Shown here: one piece after another, positions 23,894 through 31,998 of the stretch
Layout of the letters: each line of letters begins with the position of its first letter
Numbering within the stretch: the first letter of the stretch is position 1
Assembly: GCF_044872765.1 (NCBI RefSeq)
Contig: NZ_CP085253.1
Location: 1,798,001-1,862,000 of the forward strand
Length of the DNA stretch: 64,000 nt
Origin: Micrococcus sp023147585
GTDB taxonomy: Bacteria; Actinomycetota; Actinomycetes; Actinomycetales; Micrococcaceae
Direction of reading: 5' to 3'
Position numbers and translations under genes: made by a program
The notes under the pieces: model-generated
What the model saw: the letters and a program-made list of their open reading frames with translations, nothing else
The model's database searches: none
What the model was told of the DNA's origin: nothing

Positions 23894-24898
23894 ATGCCCT
23901 CCTCCTCGACGGCCGATCCGCCTCGCCGCGGCGGCCTCGGCCGCCTCCTGTTCTCCGTGGTGGCGGTGATCACCGTCATCGTCGCCAGCGCGTTCTCCAT
24001 CGGCTCGGCCTCGGGCGGCACGGACGTCCGCACCAACCTCACCCTGATCGCCCCGGCTGCGGCCGGCGGCGGCTGGGACTCGTTCCAGCGGGAGCTCCAG
24101 CAGGCGATGCGCGTGAACGGCCTGGTGAACAACGTGCAGGTCGTGAACATCCCCGGCGCCGGCGGCACCATCGGCCTGGGCCAGCTGAGCACGCTGGAGG
24201 AGCCGAACAACCTGATGGTGGGCGGTACGGGACACATCGCGACCCACGCGGCCCGGGGGGCGGGACCGCAGCTGTCCGACGTCACGCCGATCGCCCGGGC
24301 CGTGGAGGAGTACAACCTCGTGGTGGTCCCCGCCGACTCGCCGTACCAGAGCATGGACGAGCTCATCGAGGCATGGCGCGCGGATCCGCCGCACGTGGGG
24401 TGGACCGGCGGCGGATCCTTCGACCAGCTCGTCATGGCGGACCTCGCCGGGCAGGCCGGGATCGATGTGGAGGAGACCACCTACATCAACTCCGACGGCG
24501 GCGGAGAGGCGATCCAGGCCCTGCTGAACGGCACCGCCCAGGCCACGGCGGGCGGCTTCGCCGACATGTACCCCCAGGTGCAGGGCGGCCGCCTCCGGGC
24601 GCTCGGCGTGGTGGCCCCGGGGCGACTCACGGGCGTCGAGGACATCCCCACGCTGCGGGAGCAGGGCTACGACGTGACGCTGACCAACTGGCGCGGCCTC
24701 TTCGCCCCTCCCGGGATCTCCACCGAGGACCGGGCCGATCTCGAGGCGCTCGTCACCGAGGCGCTGCAGACCCCCGAGTGGGCGGACGCGGTGGAACGCA
24801 ACTACTGGAACCTCGTGCCCCTGACCGGGCCGGAGCTCGAGACGTTCATCGACGACGAGGTCCAGCGCATCCAGAGGCTGACGGAGGAGATCCGATGA
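23894..24898 (+). CDS. tctC: tripartite tricarboxylate transporter, substrate-binding protein TctC
   Basis: 334 aa. The N-terminal hydrophobic helix (~17-38) acts as signal or anchor; there is no lipobox. The mature part matches TctC/BugT proteins: LIAPAAAGGGWDSFQRELQQ, VNIPGAGGTIGLGQL and VGWTGGGSFDQLV in the ligand-binding loops. It captures citrate or a related carboxylate outside the cell. AGAAGGA precedes the ATG. The stop overlaps the tctB start (ATGA). Confidence 0.93.
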   Translation: MPSSSTADPPRRGGLGRLLFSVVAVITVIVASAFSIGSASGGTDVRTNLTLIAPAAAGGGWDSFQRELQQAMRVNGLVNNVQVVNIPGAGGTIGLGQLSTLEEPNNLMVGGTGHIATHAARGAGPQLSDVTPIARAVEEYNLVVVPADSPYQSMDELIEAWRADPPHVGWTGGGSFDQLVMADLAGQAGIDVEETTYINSDGGGEAIQALLNGTAQATAGGFADMYPQVQGGRLRALGVVAPGRLTGVEDIPTLREQGYDVTLTNWRGLFAPPGISTEDRADLEALVTEALQTPEWADAVERNYWNLVPLTGPELETFIDDEVQRIQRLTEEIR

Positions 24899-25455
24899 GC
24901 GACTCGACCACCGTCCCCGCCGTCTCGCCCGAGCGCTCCCGCTGGGGGCGTGCCACCGGCCTCTCGGCCCTCGTCATGCCCGGCGTGCTGGCGGCGTTCA
25001 GCCTCTACCTGCTGATCGGCTCGCTCCGCATGGACACCGAGGGGATGGACTTCCCCGGCCCCTCGTTCTTCCCGCTGATCCTCGCGGCGGTCGGGCTGGT
25101 GCTCGCCGTGGCCCTCGCCGTCCAGGTGGCGGTGACGCGCGAGTCCCCGGAGGGCCAGGCGGACGCGGACGGCGAGGTCGGCCAGCCGGCCGGTCCCCTC
25201 ACCCGCTTCCACTCCGACTTCTCCGCCCTGGCCTGGGTGTTCCTGGGCTTCCTGGCGTTCGCTCTGCTGCTGCCGTGGCTCGGCTGGATCCTGGCCGGCG
25301 CCCTGCTGTTCTGGACCGTGGCCCGCGCCTTCGGCTCGCCGCGGCCGGTGTTCGACATCCTCGTGGCCCTGTTCGTCTCCTCGCTCGCGTACCTCGCGTT
25401 CGCGGTCGTGCTCGGTCTGACCCTGCCCTCGGGCGTCCTGGGAGGTGGCTTCTGA
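24895..25455 (+). CDS. tctB: tripartite tricarboxylate transporter, small membrane subunit TctB
   Basis: 186 aa with four membrane helices (about 25-42, 60-78, 112-132, 145-180), the TctB topology, and the conserved FPGPSFFPLILA block near residue 53. It forms the membrane unit with TctA. It starts within the tctC stop and ends 1 nt before tctA. Confidence 0.9.
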   Translation: MSDSTTVPAVSPERSRWGRATGLSALVMPGVLAAFSLYLLIGSLRMDTEGMDFPGPSFFPLILAAVGLVLAVALAVQVAVTRESPEGQADADGEVGQPAGPLTRFHSDFSALAWVFLGFLAFALLLPWLGWILAGALLFWTVARAFGSPRPVFDILVALFVSSLAYLAFAVVLGLTLPSGVLGGGF

Positions 25456-25456
25456 C

Positions 25457-26962
25457 ATGGAGACGCTCGGTCTTCTGATGGAGGGCTTCGCGGGAGCCCT
25501 CACCCCGATGAACCTGCTGTGGGTGGTGCTCGGCTGTCTGCTCGGCACCGCCGTGGGCGTCATGCCCGGCCTCGGGTCGTCCATGGCCGTGGCCCTGCTG
25601 CTGCCCATGACGTTCGCGCTCGAGCCCACGGCCGCGTTCATCCTGTTCGCCGGCGTGTACTTCGGCGGCCTGTTCGGCGACTCGACCATGGCCATCCTGA
25701 TGAACACCCCGGGGCAGGCCTCGGCCATCGCCTCCACCTTCGAGGGCCACCGCATGGCCCAGGACGGGCGCGCGGCCCAGGCGCTCGCGACGGCGGCGAT
25801 CGGCGCGTTCATCGGCGGCATCATCGCCTCGGTGTGCGTGGTGTTCCTGGCGCCCGCGCTGGCCGAGTTCTCCACTAGCTTCGGACCGGCCGAGTACTTC
25901 GCGCTCGCCCTGTTCGCCTTCGTGGCCACCTCCTCCGTGGTCGCCGACTCCGTGCTTCGGGGCCTGGCATCGCTCGTGCTCGGGCTGGGCATCGCCGTGG
26001 TGGGCATCGACGGCGTCACCGGGACCGAGCGGTTCACGATGGGCTCCTCGCAGCTCTTCGACGGGATCCCGCTGGTGACCGTGACCGTGGCCGTCCTCGC
26101 CCTCGGCGAGGTGTTCCATGTCGCCTCCCGCGTGCGCCGCGAGCGGAGGGACCTGCGGATCCGCCGCACCGGCCGGCCGTGGCTCTCCGGGGCCGAGTTC
26201 CGCGAGGCCGCCCCCGCGTGGCTGCGCGGCACCGCGATCGGCCTGCCGTTCGGCATCGTCCCCGTCGGCGGCTCCGAGGTCCCCACGTTCCTGGCCTACT
26301 CCGCGGAGCGCCGCCTGGACAGGCGCCGCCGGGTCCCGATGTTCGGCAAGGGCGCCATCCGCGGCCTCGCCGCCCCGGAGGCCGCGGGCAACGCGACCAC
26401 CGGCATGGCGATGGGCGCCCTGCTCACGCTGGGCCTGCCCGTCTCGGCGACCGCCGCGATCATGCTCGCGGCGTTCCGGCAGTACGGCCTGCAGCCCGGC
26501 CCGCTGCTGTTCGACCGCTCGCCCGACCTCGTGTGGGCGCTGCTGGCCAGCTTCTTCATCGCCATGGTGGTGCTCCTGGCCATCAACCTCCCGTTCGCCC
26601 AGCTGTGGGCCAAGCTCCTGCTCATCCCTCAGCACTACCTGTACGCGGGGATCACCCTGTTCTGCGGGCTCGGGATCTACGCCACCACGGGCGCCGTGTT
26701 CGACCTGCTCATGCTGCTGGCCCTCGGCGTGCTCGGCTTCCTCATGCGCCGCTACGGCTACCCGCTCGCCCCGCTCATGATCGGCATGGTCCTCGGGCCG
26801 CTCGCCGAGACCAGCCTCAGGGATGCGCTGCTGAGCTCGGTGGGCGATCCCGCCATCCTGGTCTCCAGCCCCATCACGTGGGTGATCTACGGGATCCTGG
26901 CCGTCGTCCTGGCGTTCTCCGTGCGTGCCGCCGTCGTCAGCCGCACCCGCCGGGACGTCTGA
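25457..26962 (+). CDS. tctA: tripartite tricarboxylate transporter, large membrane subunit TctA
   Basis: 501 aa, about 11-12 membrane helices. Signature regions are GVMPGLGSSMAVALLLPMTF, GVYFGGLFGDSTMAILMNTPG and the second pseudo-repeat GAIRGLAAPEAAGNATTGMAM. It is the ion-driven permease subunit. GGAGGTGG lies within the tctB end, 1-nt gap. A long palindrome follows the stop. Confidence 0.95.
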   Translation: METLGLLMEGFAGALTPMNLLWVVLGCLLGTAVGVMPGLGSSMAVALLLPMTFALEPTAAFILFAGVYFGGLFGDSTMAILMNTPGQASAIASTFEGHRMAQDGRAAQALATAAIGAFIGGIIASVCVVFLAPALAEFSTSFGPAEYFALALFAFVATSSVVADSVLRGLASLVLGLGIAVVGIDGVTGTERFTMGSSQLFDGIPLVTVTVAVLALGEVFHVASRVRRERRDLRIRRTGRPWLSGAEFREAAPAWLRGTAIGLPFGIVPVGGSEVPTFLAYSAERRLDRRRRVPMFGKGAIRGLAAPEAAGNATTGMAMGALLTLGLPVSATAAIMLAAFRQYGLQPGPLLFDRSPDLVWALLASFFIAMVVLLAINLPFAQLWAKLLLIPQHYLYAGITLFCGLGIYATTGAVFDLLMLLALGVLGFLMRRYGYPLAPLMIGMVLGPLAETSLRDALLSSVGDPAILVSSPITWVIYGILAVVLAFSVRAAVVSRTRRDV

Positions 26963-26995
26963 GCGGAGGCGGGATCCGCGCCCCCCGAGGCAACA

Positions 26996-27048
26996 CGGGT
27001 TGAGTTGTCACCGGTGTGCGGCCTCCGCACCCGTGACAACTCAACCCG
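26996..27048. repeat. intergenic palindrome a
   Basis: 16-bp perfect arms (26996-27011, 27033-27048; CGGGTTGAGTTGTCAC and its complement) with a 21-nt centre, between converging tctA and the CitE-like gene. AAC/GTT outside extends it with one mismatch. Probably a bidirectional terminator. Confidence 0.75.
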
Positions 27049-27073
27049 CGTTTCTGGTGGGCGACGGCCCCGC

Positions 27074-28033
27074 TCAGTAGTGGTACGTATCCGACGGCGC
27101 CGTGATCGCGTTGTCCTGGTCCGGGTACCGCGTGGAGTGCACCCCGAACGCGGCGGCCAGCCCGAGGATCTTCTCCGCGCGCGCCTTGCGGGGCAGGTCG
27201 GAGCCGTTGCGGATCTCGCCGCCGTCGGCCTCGAAGTCCGCGAGGAACTCGTGGGCCCACGCCAGCTCCTCCTGGGACGGGCTGAGCCCCTCGTTCACGG
27301 CCGCGCACTGCTCCGGCGCGAGGCACAGCTTGCCGGTCATGCCGAACTCCGCGGTCACCGCCGTCGCCTCGGCGAGCTTCACGCCGGTGGAACCCACGGT
27401 GGGCCCGTCGATCGCGCCCGGCAGCCCCGTGGCCTTCGCCGCGATCGTGAACTGGGACCGCGTGTAAGCCAGCGCCATCGGCGACTCGCCCAGGCCGGTG
27501 TCGCGGCGGAAGTCGCCGATGCCGAACGCCAGGCGGAACGTGCCCTTCGCGGCGGCGATCGAGTCGATCCGCTGCAGTCCGCGTGCCGTCTCCACGAGCG
27601 CCACCACGGGCACGCCCGGCAGCCGCTTCGCGGTCTCGTTCACGTGGTCGGTGGACTCCACCATCGCCAGCACGACGCCGGCCAGGCCGCCCTCGGCGAC
27701 CGGCCCGCCCAGGTGCGCGGGCAGGGTCGCGGCGAGCGCCGCGACGTCGTCCTCCCACCACTTCGAGCCGTAGCCGTTGAGGCGCACCCACGCGGTGTGG
27801 CCCGAGGTGAGCCAGTCGACGGTGTCCTGCAGGGCCTTGGGCTTGTCCGCGGGGGCCACGGAGTCCTCGACGTCCAGGACCACGATGTCCGCCGCCGAGT
27901 CCTCCGCGGGCTGGAAGCGCTCGGGCTGCGCGGCGTTCACGAGCAGCCAGGAGCGGGCGAGCTCGGGGTCGATCCGCTGGCCGGGCACGGGGGAGAACGG
28001 CTGGGTGGGCGAGGGGGAGAGGGTGACGGTCAT
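27074..28033 (-). CDS. HpcH/HpaI aldolase / citrate lyase beta (CitE)-like protein
   Basis: 319 aa TIM-barrel lyase. The metal/acyl-CoA site pattern is visible: SWLLVNAAQPERF, DIVVLDVEDSVAPADK (acidic ligands), VRLNGYGSKWWEDD, VALVETARGLQRI and FGIGDFRRDTG. CitE-like proteins without CitD/CitF usually cleave or make malyl-, citramalyl- or other acyl-CoA thioesters rather than citrate. AAGGAGG precedes the ATG. It converges on tctCBA, so a shared role in tri/dicarboxylate use is possible, but the two are not one operon. Confidence 0.85.
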   Translation of the reverse strand: MTVTLSPSPTQPFSPVPGQRIDPELARSWLLVNAAQPERFQPAEDSAADIVVLDVEDSVAPADKPKALQDTVDWLTSGHTAWVRLNGYGSKWWEDDVAALAATLPAHLGGPVAEGGLAGVVLAMVESTDHVNETAKRLPGVPVVALVETARGLQRIDSIAAAKGTFRLAFGIGDFRRDTGLGESPMALAYTRSQFTIAAKATGLPGAIDGPTVGSTGVKLAEATAVTAEFGMTGKLCLAPEQCAAVNEGLSPSQEELAWAHEFLADFEADGGEIRNGSDLPRKARAEKILGLAAAFGVHSTRYPDQDNAITAPSDTYHY

Positions 28034-28431
28034 GGCTGGGCCTCCTTCAGGCGGGAGGGCGACGCGGGGGCGGGTCGCCGGGGCTGGTGTCGTCGTCGGA
28101 CGGTCCGCGGGCGGGGTGACTCACGCGGATCGGTCGGACGGGGAGGACCAGGTGGGGGCCCGTCGTCGTCGGCGCGGGTCGGCGCCGGGAGCGGCCGCGG
28201 GTGGGCGGCACGTGTGGCCCAGGTTACAGGACACCGGTCGCGACGACGATGCCCGCGCCCCCGGCGCGCGAACGACGAGATTCCGCGGTTCACACGTGAA
28301 GTGTGACGGAGTGTTTCTGGCTTTCACGTGCAAGTCCTGGACGCGCGATGGAGAGAGATGTTTAGATTTGAAACAAGCACGGGGGAGCACCCTGTGACCG
28401 CAGATCCGAACATCCTTGAAGGAGCATCCCC
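28034..28431. promoter_or_regulatory. 398-nt regulatory region between the CitE-like gene and yceI
   Basis: No gene seen. The right half is unusually AT-rich for this genome. It holds a dyad TCACAC-GTGAA-GTGTGA (28290-28306), CACGTG at 28293-28298 and again at 28325-28330 (32 bp apart, about three helical turns), and TAGATT (28363-28368) as a possible -10 for yceI. These look like binding sites for a dimeric regulator. Confidence 0.5.
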
Positions 28432-28968
28432 ATGACGCAGGTCACCCCCGGAACCTGGAACCTCGACGCCTCCCACACCGAGGTGGGCTTCACGGTCCGC
28501 CACGCGGGCATCTCCAAGGTGCGCGGCACCTTCCAGGCCGTCTCCGGCACCCTCACCGTCGCCGAGGACTTCGCCCGCTCCTCCGCGGACATCACCGTGG
28601 ACATGCAGTCCATCGACACCAAGGACGCCAACCGCGACGGCCACCTCAAGGGCGAGGACTTCTTCGACGTGGAGAAGCACCCCACCATGACCTTCCGCTC
28701 GACCGAGGTCCGCGGCTTCGACGGCGAGGAGTTCGTCCTGGTCGGCGACCTCACCATCCTCGAGACCACGAAGCAGGTCGAGCTGGAGGTCGAGCTCGGC
28801 GGCCAGACCACCGACCCGTTCGGCACCACCCGCGTGGGCTTCGAGGCCAAGACCGAGATCTCCCGCAAGGACTTCGGACTGACCTGGAACGCCGGGCTCG
28901 AGGCCGGCGGCGTGCTGGTGGGCGACAAGGTGAAGATCGAGATCGACGCCGAGTTCGTCCAGGCCTGA
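28432..28968 (+). CDS. YceI-family protein
   Basis: 178 aa, a lipocalin-like barrel that binds isoprenoid-type lipids in characterised members. No signal peptide, so cytoplasmic. Starts GTWNLDASHTEVGFTVRHAG, and contains the family's FDVEKHPTMTFRST and FEAKTEISRKDFGLTWN. AAGGAG precedes ATG. The upstream region suggests regulated expression. Confidence 0.9.
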   Translation: MTQVTPGTWNLDASHTEVGFTVRHAGISKVRGTFQAVSGTLTVAEDFARSSADITVDMQSIDTKDANRDGHLKGEDFFDVEKHPTMTFRSTEVRGFDGEEFVLVGDLTILETTKQVELEVELGGQTTDPFGTTRVGFEAKTEISRKDFGLTWNAGLEAGGVLVGDKVKIEIDAEFVQA

Positions 28969-29033
28969 TCCGGGCCCGGCCCGCCGGACCCGCAGACGTC
29001 CGGGGCTGATCGTCTCCCCCCCCGGACACCCCA

Positions 29034-29071
29034 CGACGCCGGCCGCCCCCACCCCGGGGCGGCCGGCGTCG
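29034..29071 (+). terminator. terminator after yceI
   Basis: A 16-bp perfect stem (29034-29049 with 29056-29071) and a 6-nt loop. Confidence 0.75.
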
Positions 29072-29126
29072 CCGTGGCCGGACCGGGTGCAGGTCAGCGG
29101 GCCGCGGATGCACGAGAATCGTCACC

Positions 29127-31100
29127 ATGGACTCCGCCTCCCCGGTCCCCGCCGCCCCGTCCGCCTCCCCGGTCCCCCGCCGCCAGGTGGACATGCCCGC
29201 CCTCGCCGACGCCGCCGAGCTGCGCAACATCACCGACGTCCTGGAGCGCCGCGTCGCGGGGCACCCCGACGTGGTGGCCTTCCAGGTGCGCCACCCCGCC
29301 GCGCCGTTCGACGCCCCGTGGGAGCCGGTCACCACGGCCGCGTTCCACGCCCGGGTGCGCGCGCTGGCCAAGGGCCTGATCGCGCTGGGGATCCGCCCGG
29401 GGGACGCCGTGTCCATCGTCTCCGCCACCCGGTACGAGTGGACCCTGATGGACCTCGCCTGCCTCTACGCGGGCGCCGTGGTGGTCCCCATGTTCGACTC
29501 CGCCCCGGCCACGCAGATGGCGGCGATCGCCGACGTCGTGGGCGTGCGCGCCGCCTTCGCCGGCTCCCGGGCCGCCGCAGCCACGCTGCGCGAGGCCCTC
29601 GACGCGCGGGACGGCGCCGCTCGCGGCCCCCACGGGTCCGCGGTGTGGACCCTGGACGACGCCGACGCCGACGGCGCCCCCGCCGGCGACCTGCGCGCCC
29701 TCGAGGCGCTCGGCGCCGACGTCACCGACGGGGCGCTCGAGGCGGCCCGCACGGCCCGAGGCCTGGACGACGTCGCCACGATCGTGTTCACGTCCGGCAC
29801 CACGGGGGAGCCCAAGGGGACGAGGATCCTGCACCGGTCCTTCGTCCACCAGGTGCTCAACGTGGCCGAGGCCTACCGGGGGTTCGTGCACCCGGGCGGC
29901 TCCACCGTGCTGTTCCTGCCGCTGGCGCACGTGCTCTCCCGCGCCGTGCAGATGATCTGCCTGCACGGTGGGATGTCCGTGGCGCACGTGGGCTACCCGA
30001 AGGCCGCCGTGCCGTCCATGGGGCAGATCCGCCCGACCTTCGTGATGGTGGTCCCCGGCGTGCTGTCCAAGATCGTGCTCGGCGTGGAGGAGAAGGCGCG
30101 CGGCACCCGCGTGGGCCCGCTCTCCGTGGGCGTGCTCTGGGAGCGCGCCCGGGCGGCCGCCGTCGCGAAGGGGCGCGTGGTGCTGGGCGAGGACCCCAAG
30201 CTCCTGGTGCCCGTGCGCGCCCAGCTGGCCCTCTACGAGCGGCTCTTCTACCGCCGGGTGCGGCACCTGCTCGGCGGCCGGGTGACCCACCTGCTGTGCG
30301 GCGCGGCCAAGCTCGACCCGGACCTGCTGCGCCTGTTCACCGGCATGGGCCTGACCGTGTTCGAGGGCTACGGGCTCACCGAGACCACCGCCCCCGCCGT
30401 GGGCCATCGCGAGGGGGACGTGGTCCCCGGCACCGTGGGCCTGCCCCTGCCCGGGATGTCCGTGCGGATCGCCGACGACGACGAGATCCAGATGCGCGGC
30501 CCCGGCGTGTTCGCCGGGTACACCGACGAGGATGAGACCGCCGCCGCGTTCGACGGCGAGTGGTTCCGCACCGGGGACCTCGGCCGTCTCGACGACGACG
30601 ACCGGCTCACCGTGACCGGTCGCGTCAAGGACGTGATCGTCACCGCCAACGGCAAGACCATCAACCCCGCCGCGTGGGAGCGCGAGGTGGAGCTGCACCC
30701 CGCGGTCGGCCACGCCGTGGTGATCGGCGATGGCCTGGACCACCCCACCGCCATGATCCTGCTGGACCGCGAGGCCCTCGCCGCGTGGGTGCAGCGTCAC
30801 CTGCCGGACTGGCAGGTGCCCGACGCCGTGTCCGCCCGCCTGCGGGACGGCGCCGAGACCGCGGAGCGGTTCAGGGACGAGGCCGGGCGCATGATCGAGG
30901 TCTCCGAGCAGCGGATCCGCGACTCGGTGGGCGCGGCCATCGACGCCGCCAATGCGAAGGTCCCCGTGCCCGAGCGGCTGCGCTCCTACAAGGTGCTCCT
31001 GCCGGACCCCGAGGAGCTCGCCGCGCTCCTCACGCCCACGCAGAAGCTCAAGCGCTCGGCGCTCGCGGAGCGGATCGCGCACCTGCTGCCGAAGCGCTGA
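29127..31100 (+). CDS. long-chain fatty-acid-CoA ligase (AMP-binding, FadD15-like)
   Basis: 657 aa. Adenylate-forming enzyme that activates fatty acids as acyl-AMP then acyl-CoA. The P-loop TIVFTSGTTGEPKGTRI (~225-241), VFEGYGLTET, the GEWFRTGDLG hinge region and the C-terminal ATP/CoA Lys in GKTINP are visible. Similar length and layout to actinobacterial FadD15 (~600 aa) with an added Pro-rich N-terminus. GAGAAT ends 7 nt before the ATG, a weak leaderless match. The last codons lie in a 16-bp tandem repeat. Confidence 0.93.
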   Translation: MDSASPVPAAPSASPVPRRQVDMPALADAAELRNITDVLERRVAGHPDVVAFQVRHPAAPFDAPWEPVTTAAFHARVRALAKGLIALGIRPGDAVSIVSATRYEWTLMDLACLYAGAVVVPMFDSAPATQMAAIADVVGVRAAFAGSRAAAATLREALDARDGAARGPHGSAVWTLDDADADGAPAGDLRALEALGADVTDGALEAARTARGLDDVATIVFTSGTTGEPKGTRILHRSFVHQVLNVAEAYRGFVHPGGSTVLFLPLAHVLSRAVQMICLHGGMSVAHVGYPKAAVPSMGQIRPTFVMVVPGVLSKIVLGVEEKARGTRVGPLSVGVLWERARAAAVAKGRVVLGEDPKLLVPVRAQLALYERLFYRRVRHLLGGRVTHLLCGAAKLDPDLLRLFTGMGLTVFEGYGLTETTAPAVGHREGDVVPGTVGLPLPGMSVRIADDDEIQMRGPGVFAGYTDEDETAAAFDGEWFRTGDLGRLDDDDRLTVTGRVKDVIVTANGKTINPAAWEREVELHPAVGHAVVIGDGLDHPTAMILLDREALAAWVQRHLPDWQVPDAVSARLRDGAETAERFRDEAGRMIEVSEQRIRDSVGAAIDAANAKVPVPERLRSYKVLLPDPEELAALLTPTQKLKRSALAERIAHLLPKR

Positions 31101-31134
31101 GGTGCCGAAGCGCTGAGGTGCTGAAGCGCTGACG
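31087..31134 (+). repeat. 16-bp tandem repeat, three copies
   Basis: Unit TGCCGAAGCGCTGAGG at 31087-31102 and 31103-31118 exactly, and at 31119-31134 with two changes. The first copy contains the acyl-CoA ligase stop codon. Confidence 0.85.
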
Positions 31135-31156
31135 CTCCGACGCTTCGGCGCGCCGG

Positions 31157-31220
31157 CGCGTTGTGGTCACGACACGCCGTCCGCCCCGGAGCGTGCGCGG
31201 CGTGTCGTGACCACAGCGCG
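31157..31220. repeat. intergenic palindrome b
   Basis: 18-bp perfect arms (31162-31179 and 31198-31215, TGTGGTCACGACACGCCG) extend to 23 bp with one T-G pair; 18-nt centre. The 17-mer GTGGTCACGACACGCCG recurs at 36.4 kb. It lies between two genes on the same strand. Confidence 0.8.
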
Positions 31221-31259
31221 GAGTGCGACCAGCCCTCGCCGCACCCCGGGCGCGATCCG

Positions 31260-31265
31260 TAGGGT
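31260..31265 (+). promoter_or_regulatory. -10-like hexamer TAGGGT
   Basis: TAGGGT ends 7 nt before the dienelactone hydrolase ATG at 31273. Confidence 0.55.
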
Positions 31266-31272
31266 GGGGCGC

Positions 31273-31998
31273 ATGATGGCTTCCAAGACCCCGCACCAGA
31301 ACGTCTCGTTCAACCTGCCCACGAAGGACGCCTCCCGCGACGGCGACCAGCAGGGCCACGGCTACCTGGCCCTGCCGGAGTCCGGGAAGGGGCCCGGGAT
31401 CATCGTGATCCAGGAGTGGTGGGGTCTCGTGGACCACATCAAGGACGTGTGCGACCGCCTGGCCGCGGAGGGCTTCGTGGCGCTGGCACCGGACCTGTTC
31501 GGCGGCTGGATCGCTCACGACGGCGACGAGGCCGGCGAGATGATGCAGAACCTCCCCGCCGAGGAGGGCGCCCGCCAGCTGGCCGGCGCCGTCGACTTCC
31601 TGCTCGGGCGCGACGAGGTCACCTCCGAGACCGTCGGCGCGATCGGCTTCTGCATGGGCGGCGGCTTCGTGCTCGCCCTGGCGAACCAGCAGGGCGCGAG
31701 GGTCTCCGCCGCCGTGCCCTTCTACGGCGTGGGCCAGGGCGTGCCCGGCGACTTCTCCGGGGTGGAGGCCGCCGTCCAGGGCCACTACGCCGAGCGGGAC
31801 CAGATGTTCCCCGTGGAGAAGGCGCGCGAGCAGGAGCAGCAGATCCGCGAGGAGTCCGGCGCGGAGGTCGAGTACTTCTACTACGACGCCGACCACGCCT
31901 TCCACAACGACGAGAACCCGGCGGGCAACTACCAGGAGGCCGAAGCGAAGCTCGCCTGGGGCCGCGCGGTCTCCTTCCTGAAGGAGAAGGTCCGCTGA
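31273..31998 (+). CDS. dienelactone hydrolase family protein
   Basis: 241 aa alpha/beta hydrolase. The catalytic triad is visible: Cys127 in GFCMGG, Asp176 in YAERDQMFP and His208 in DADHAFHN. The Glu in QEWWG (~48) that activates the Cys in classic dienelactone hydrolases is also present. The physiological ester is unknown; no aromatic catabolism genes are adjacent. The first of two ATGs fits the leaderless promoter. It overlaps the next frame by a few nt. Confidence 0.9.
   Translation: MMASKTPHQNVSFNLPTKDASRDGDQQGHGYLALPESGKGPGIIVIQEWWGLVDHIKDVCDRLAAEGFVALAPDLFGGWIAHDGDEAGEMMQNLPAEEGARQLAGAVDFLLGRDEVTSETVGAIGFCMGGGFVLALANQQGARVSAAVPFYGVGQGVPGDFSGVEAAVQGHYAERDQMFPVEKAREQEQQIREESGAEVEYFYYDADHAFHNDENPAGNYQEAEAKLAWGRAVSFLKEKVR

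Noticed and set aside
27074..28033. True citrate lyase beta subunit
   Set aside because: No citD, citF or citX nearby; a CitE-like acyl-CoA lyase is safer.
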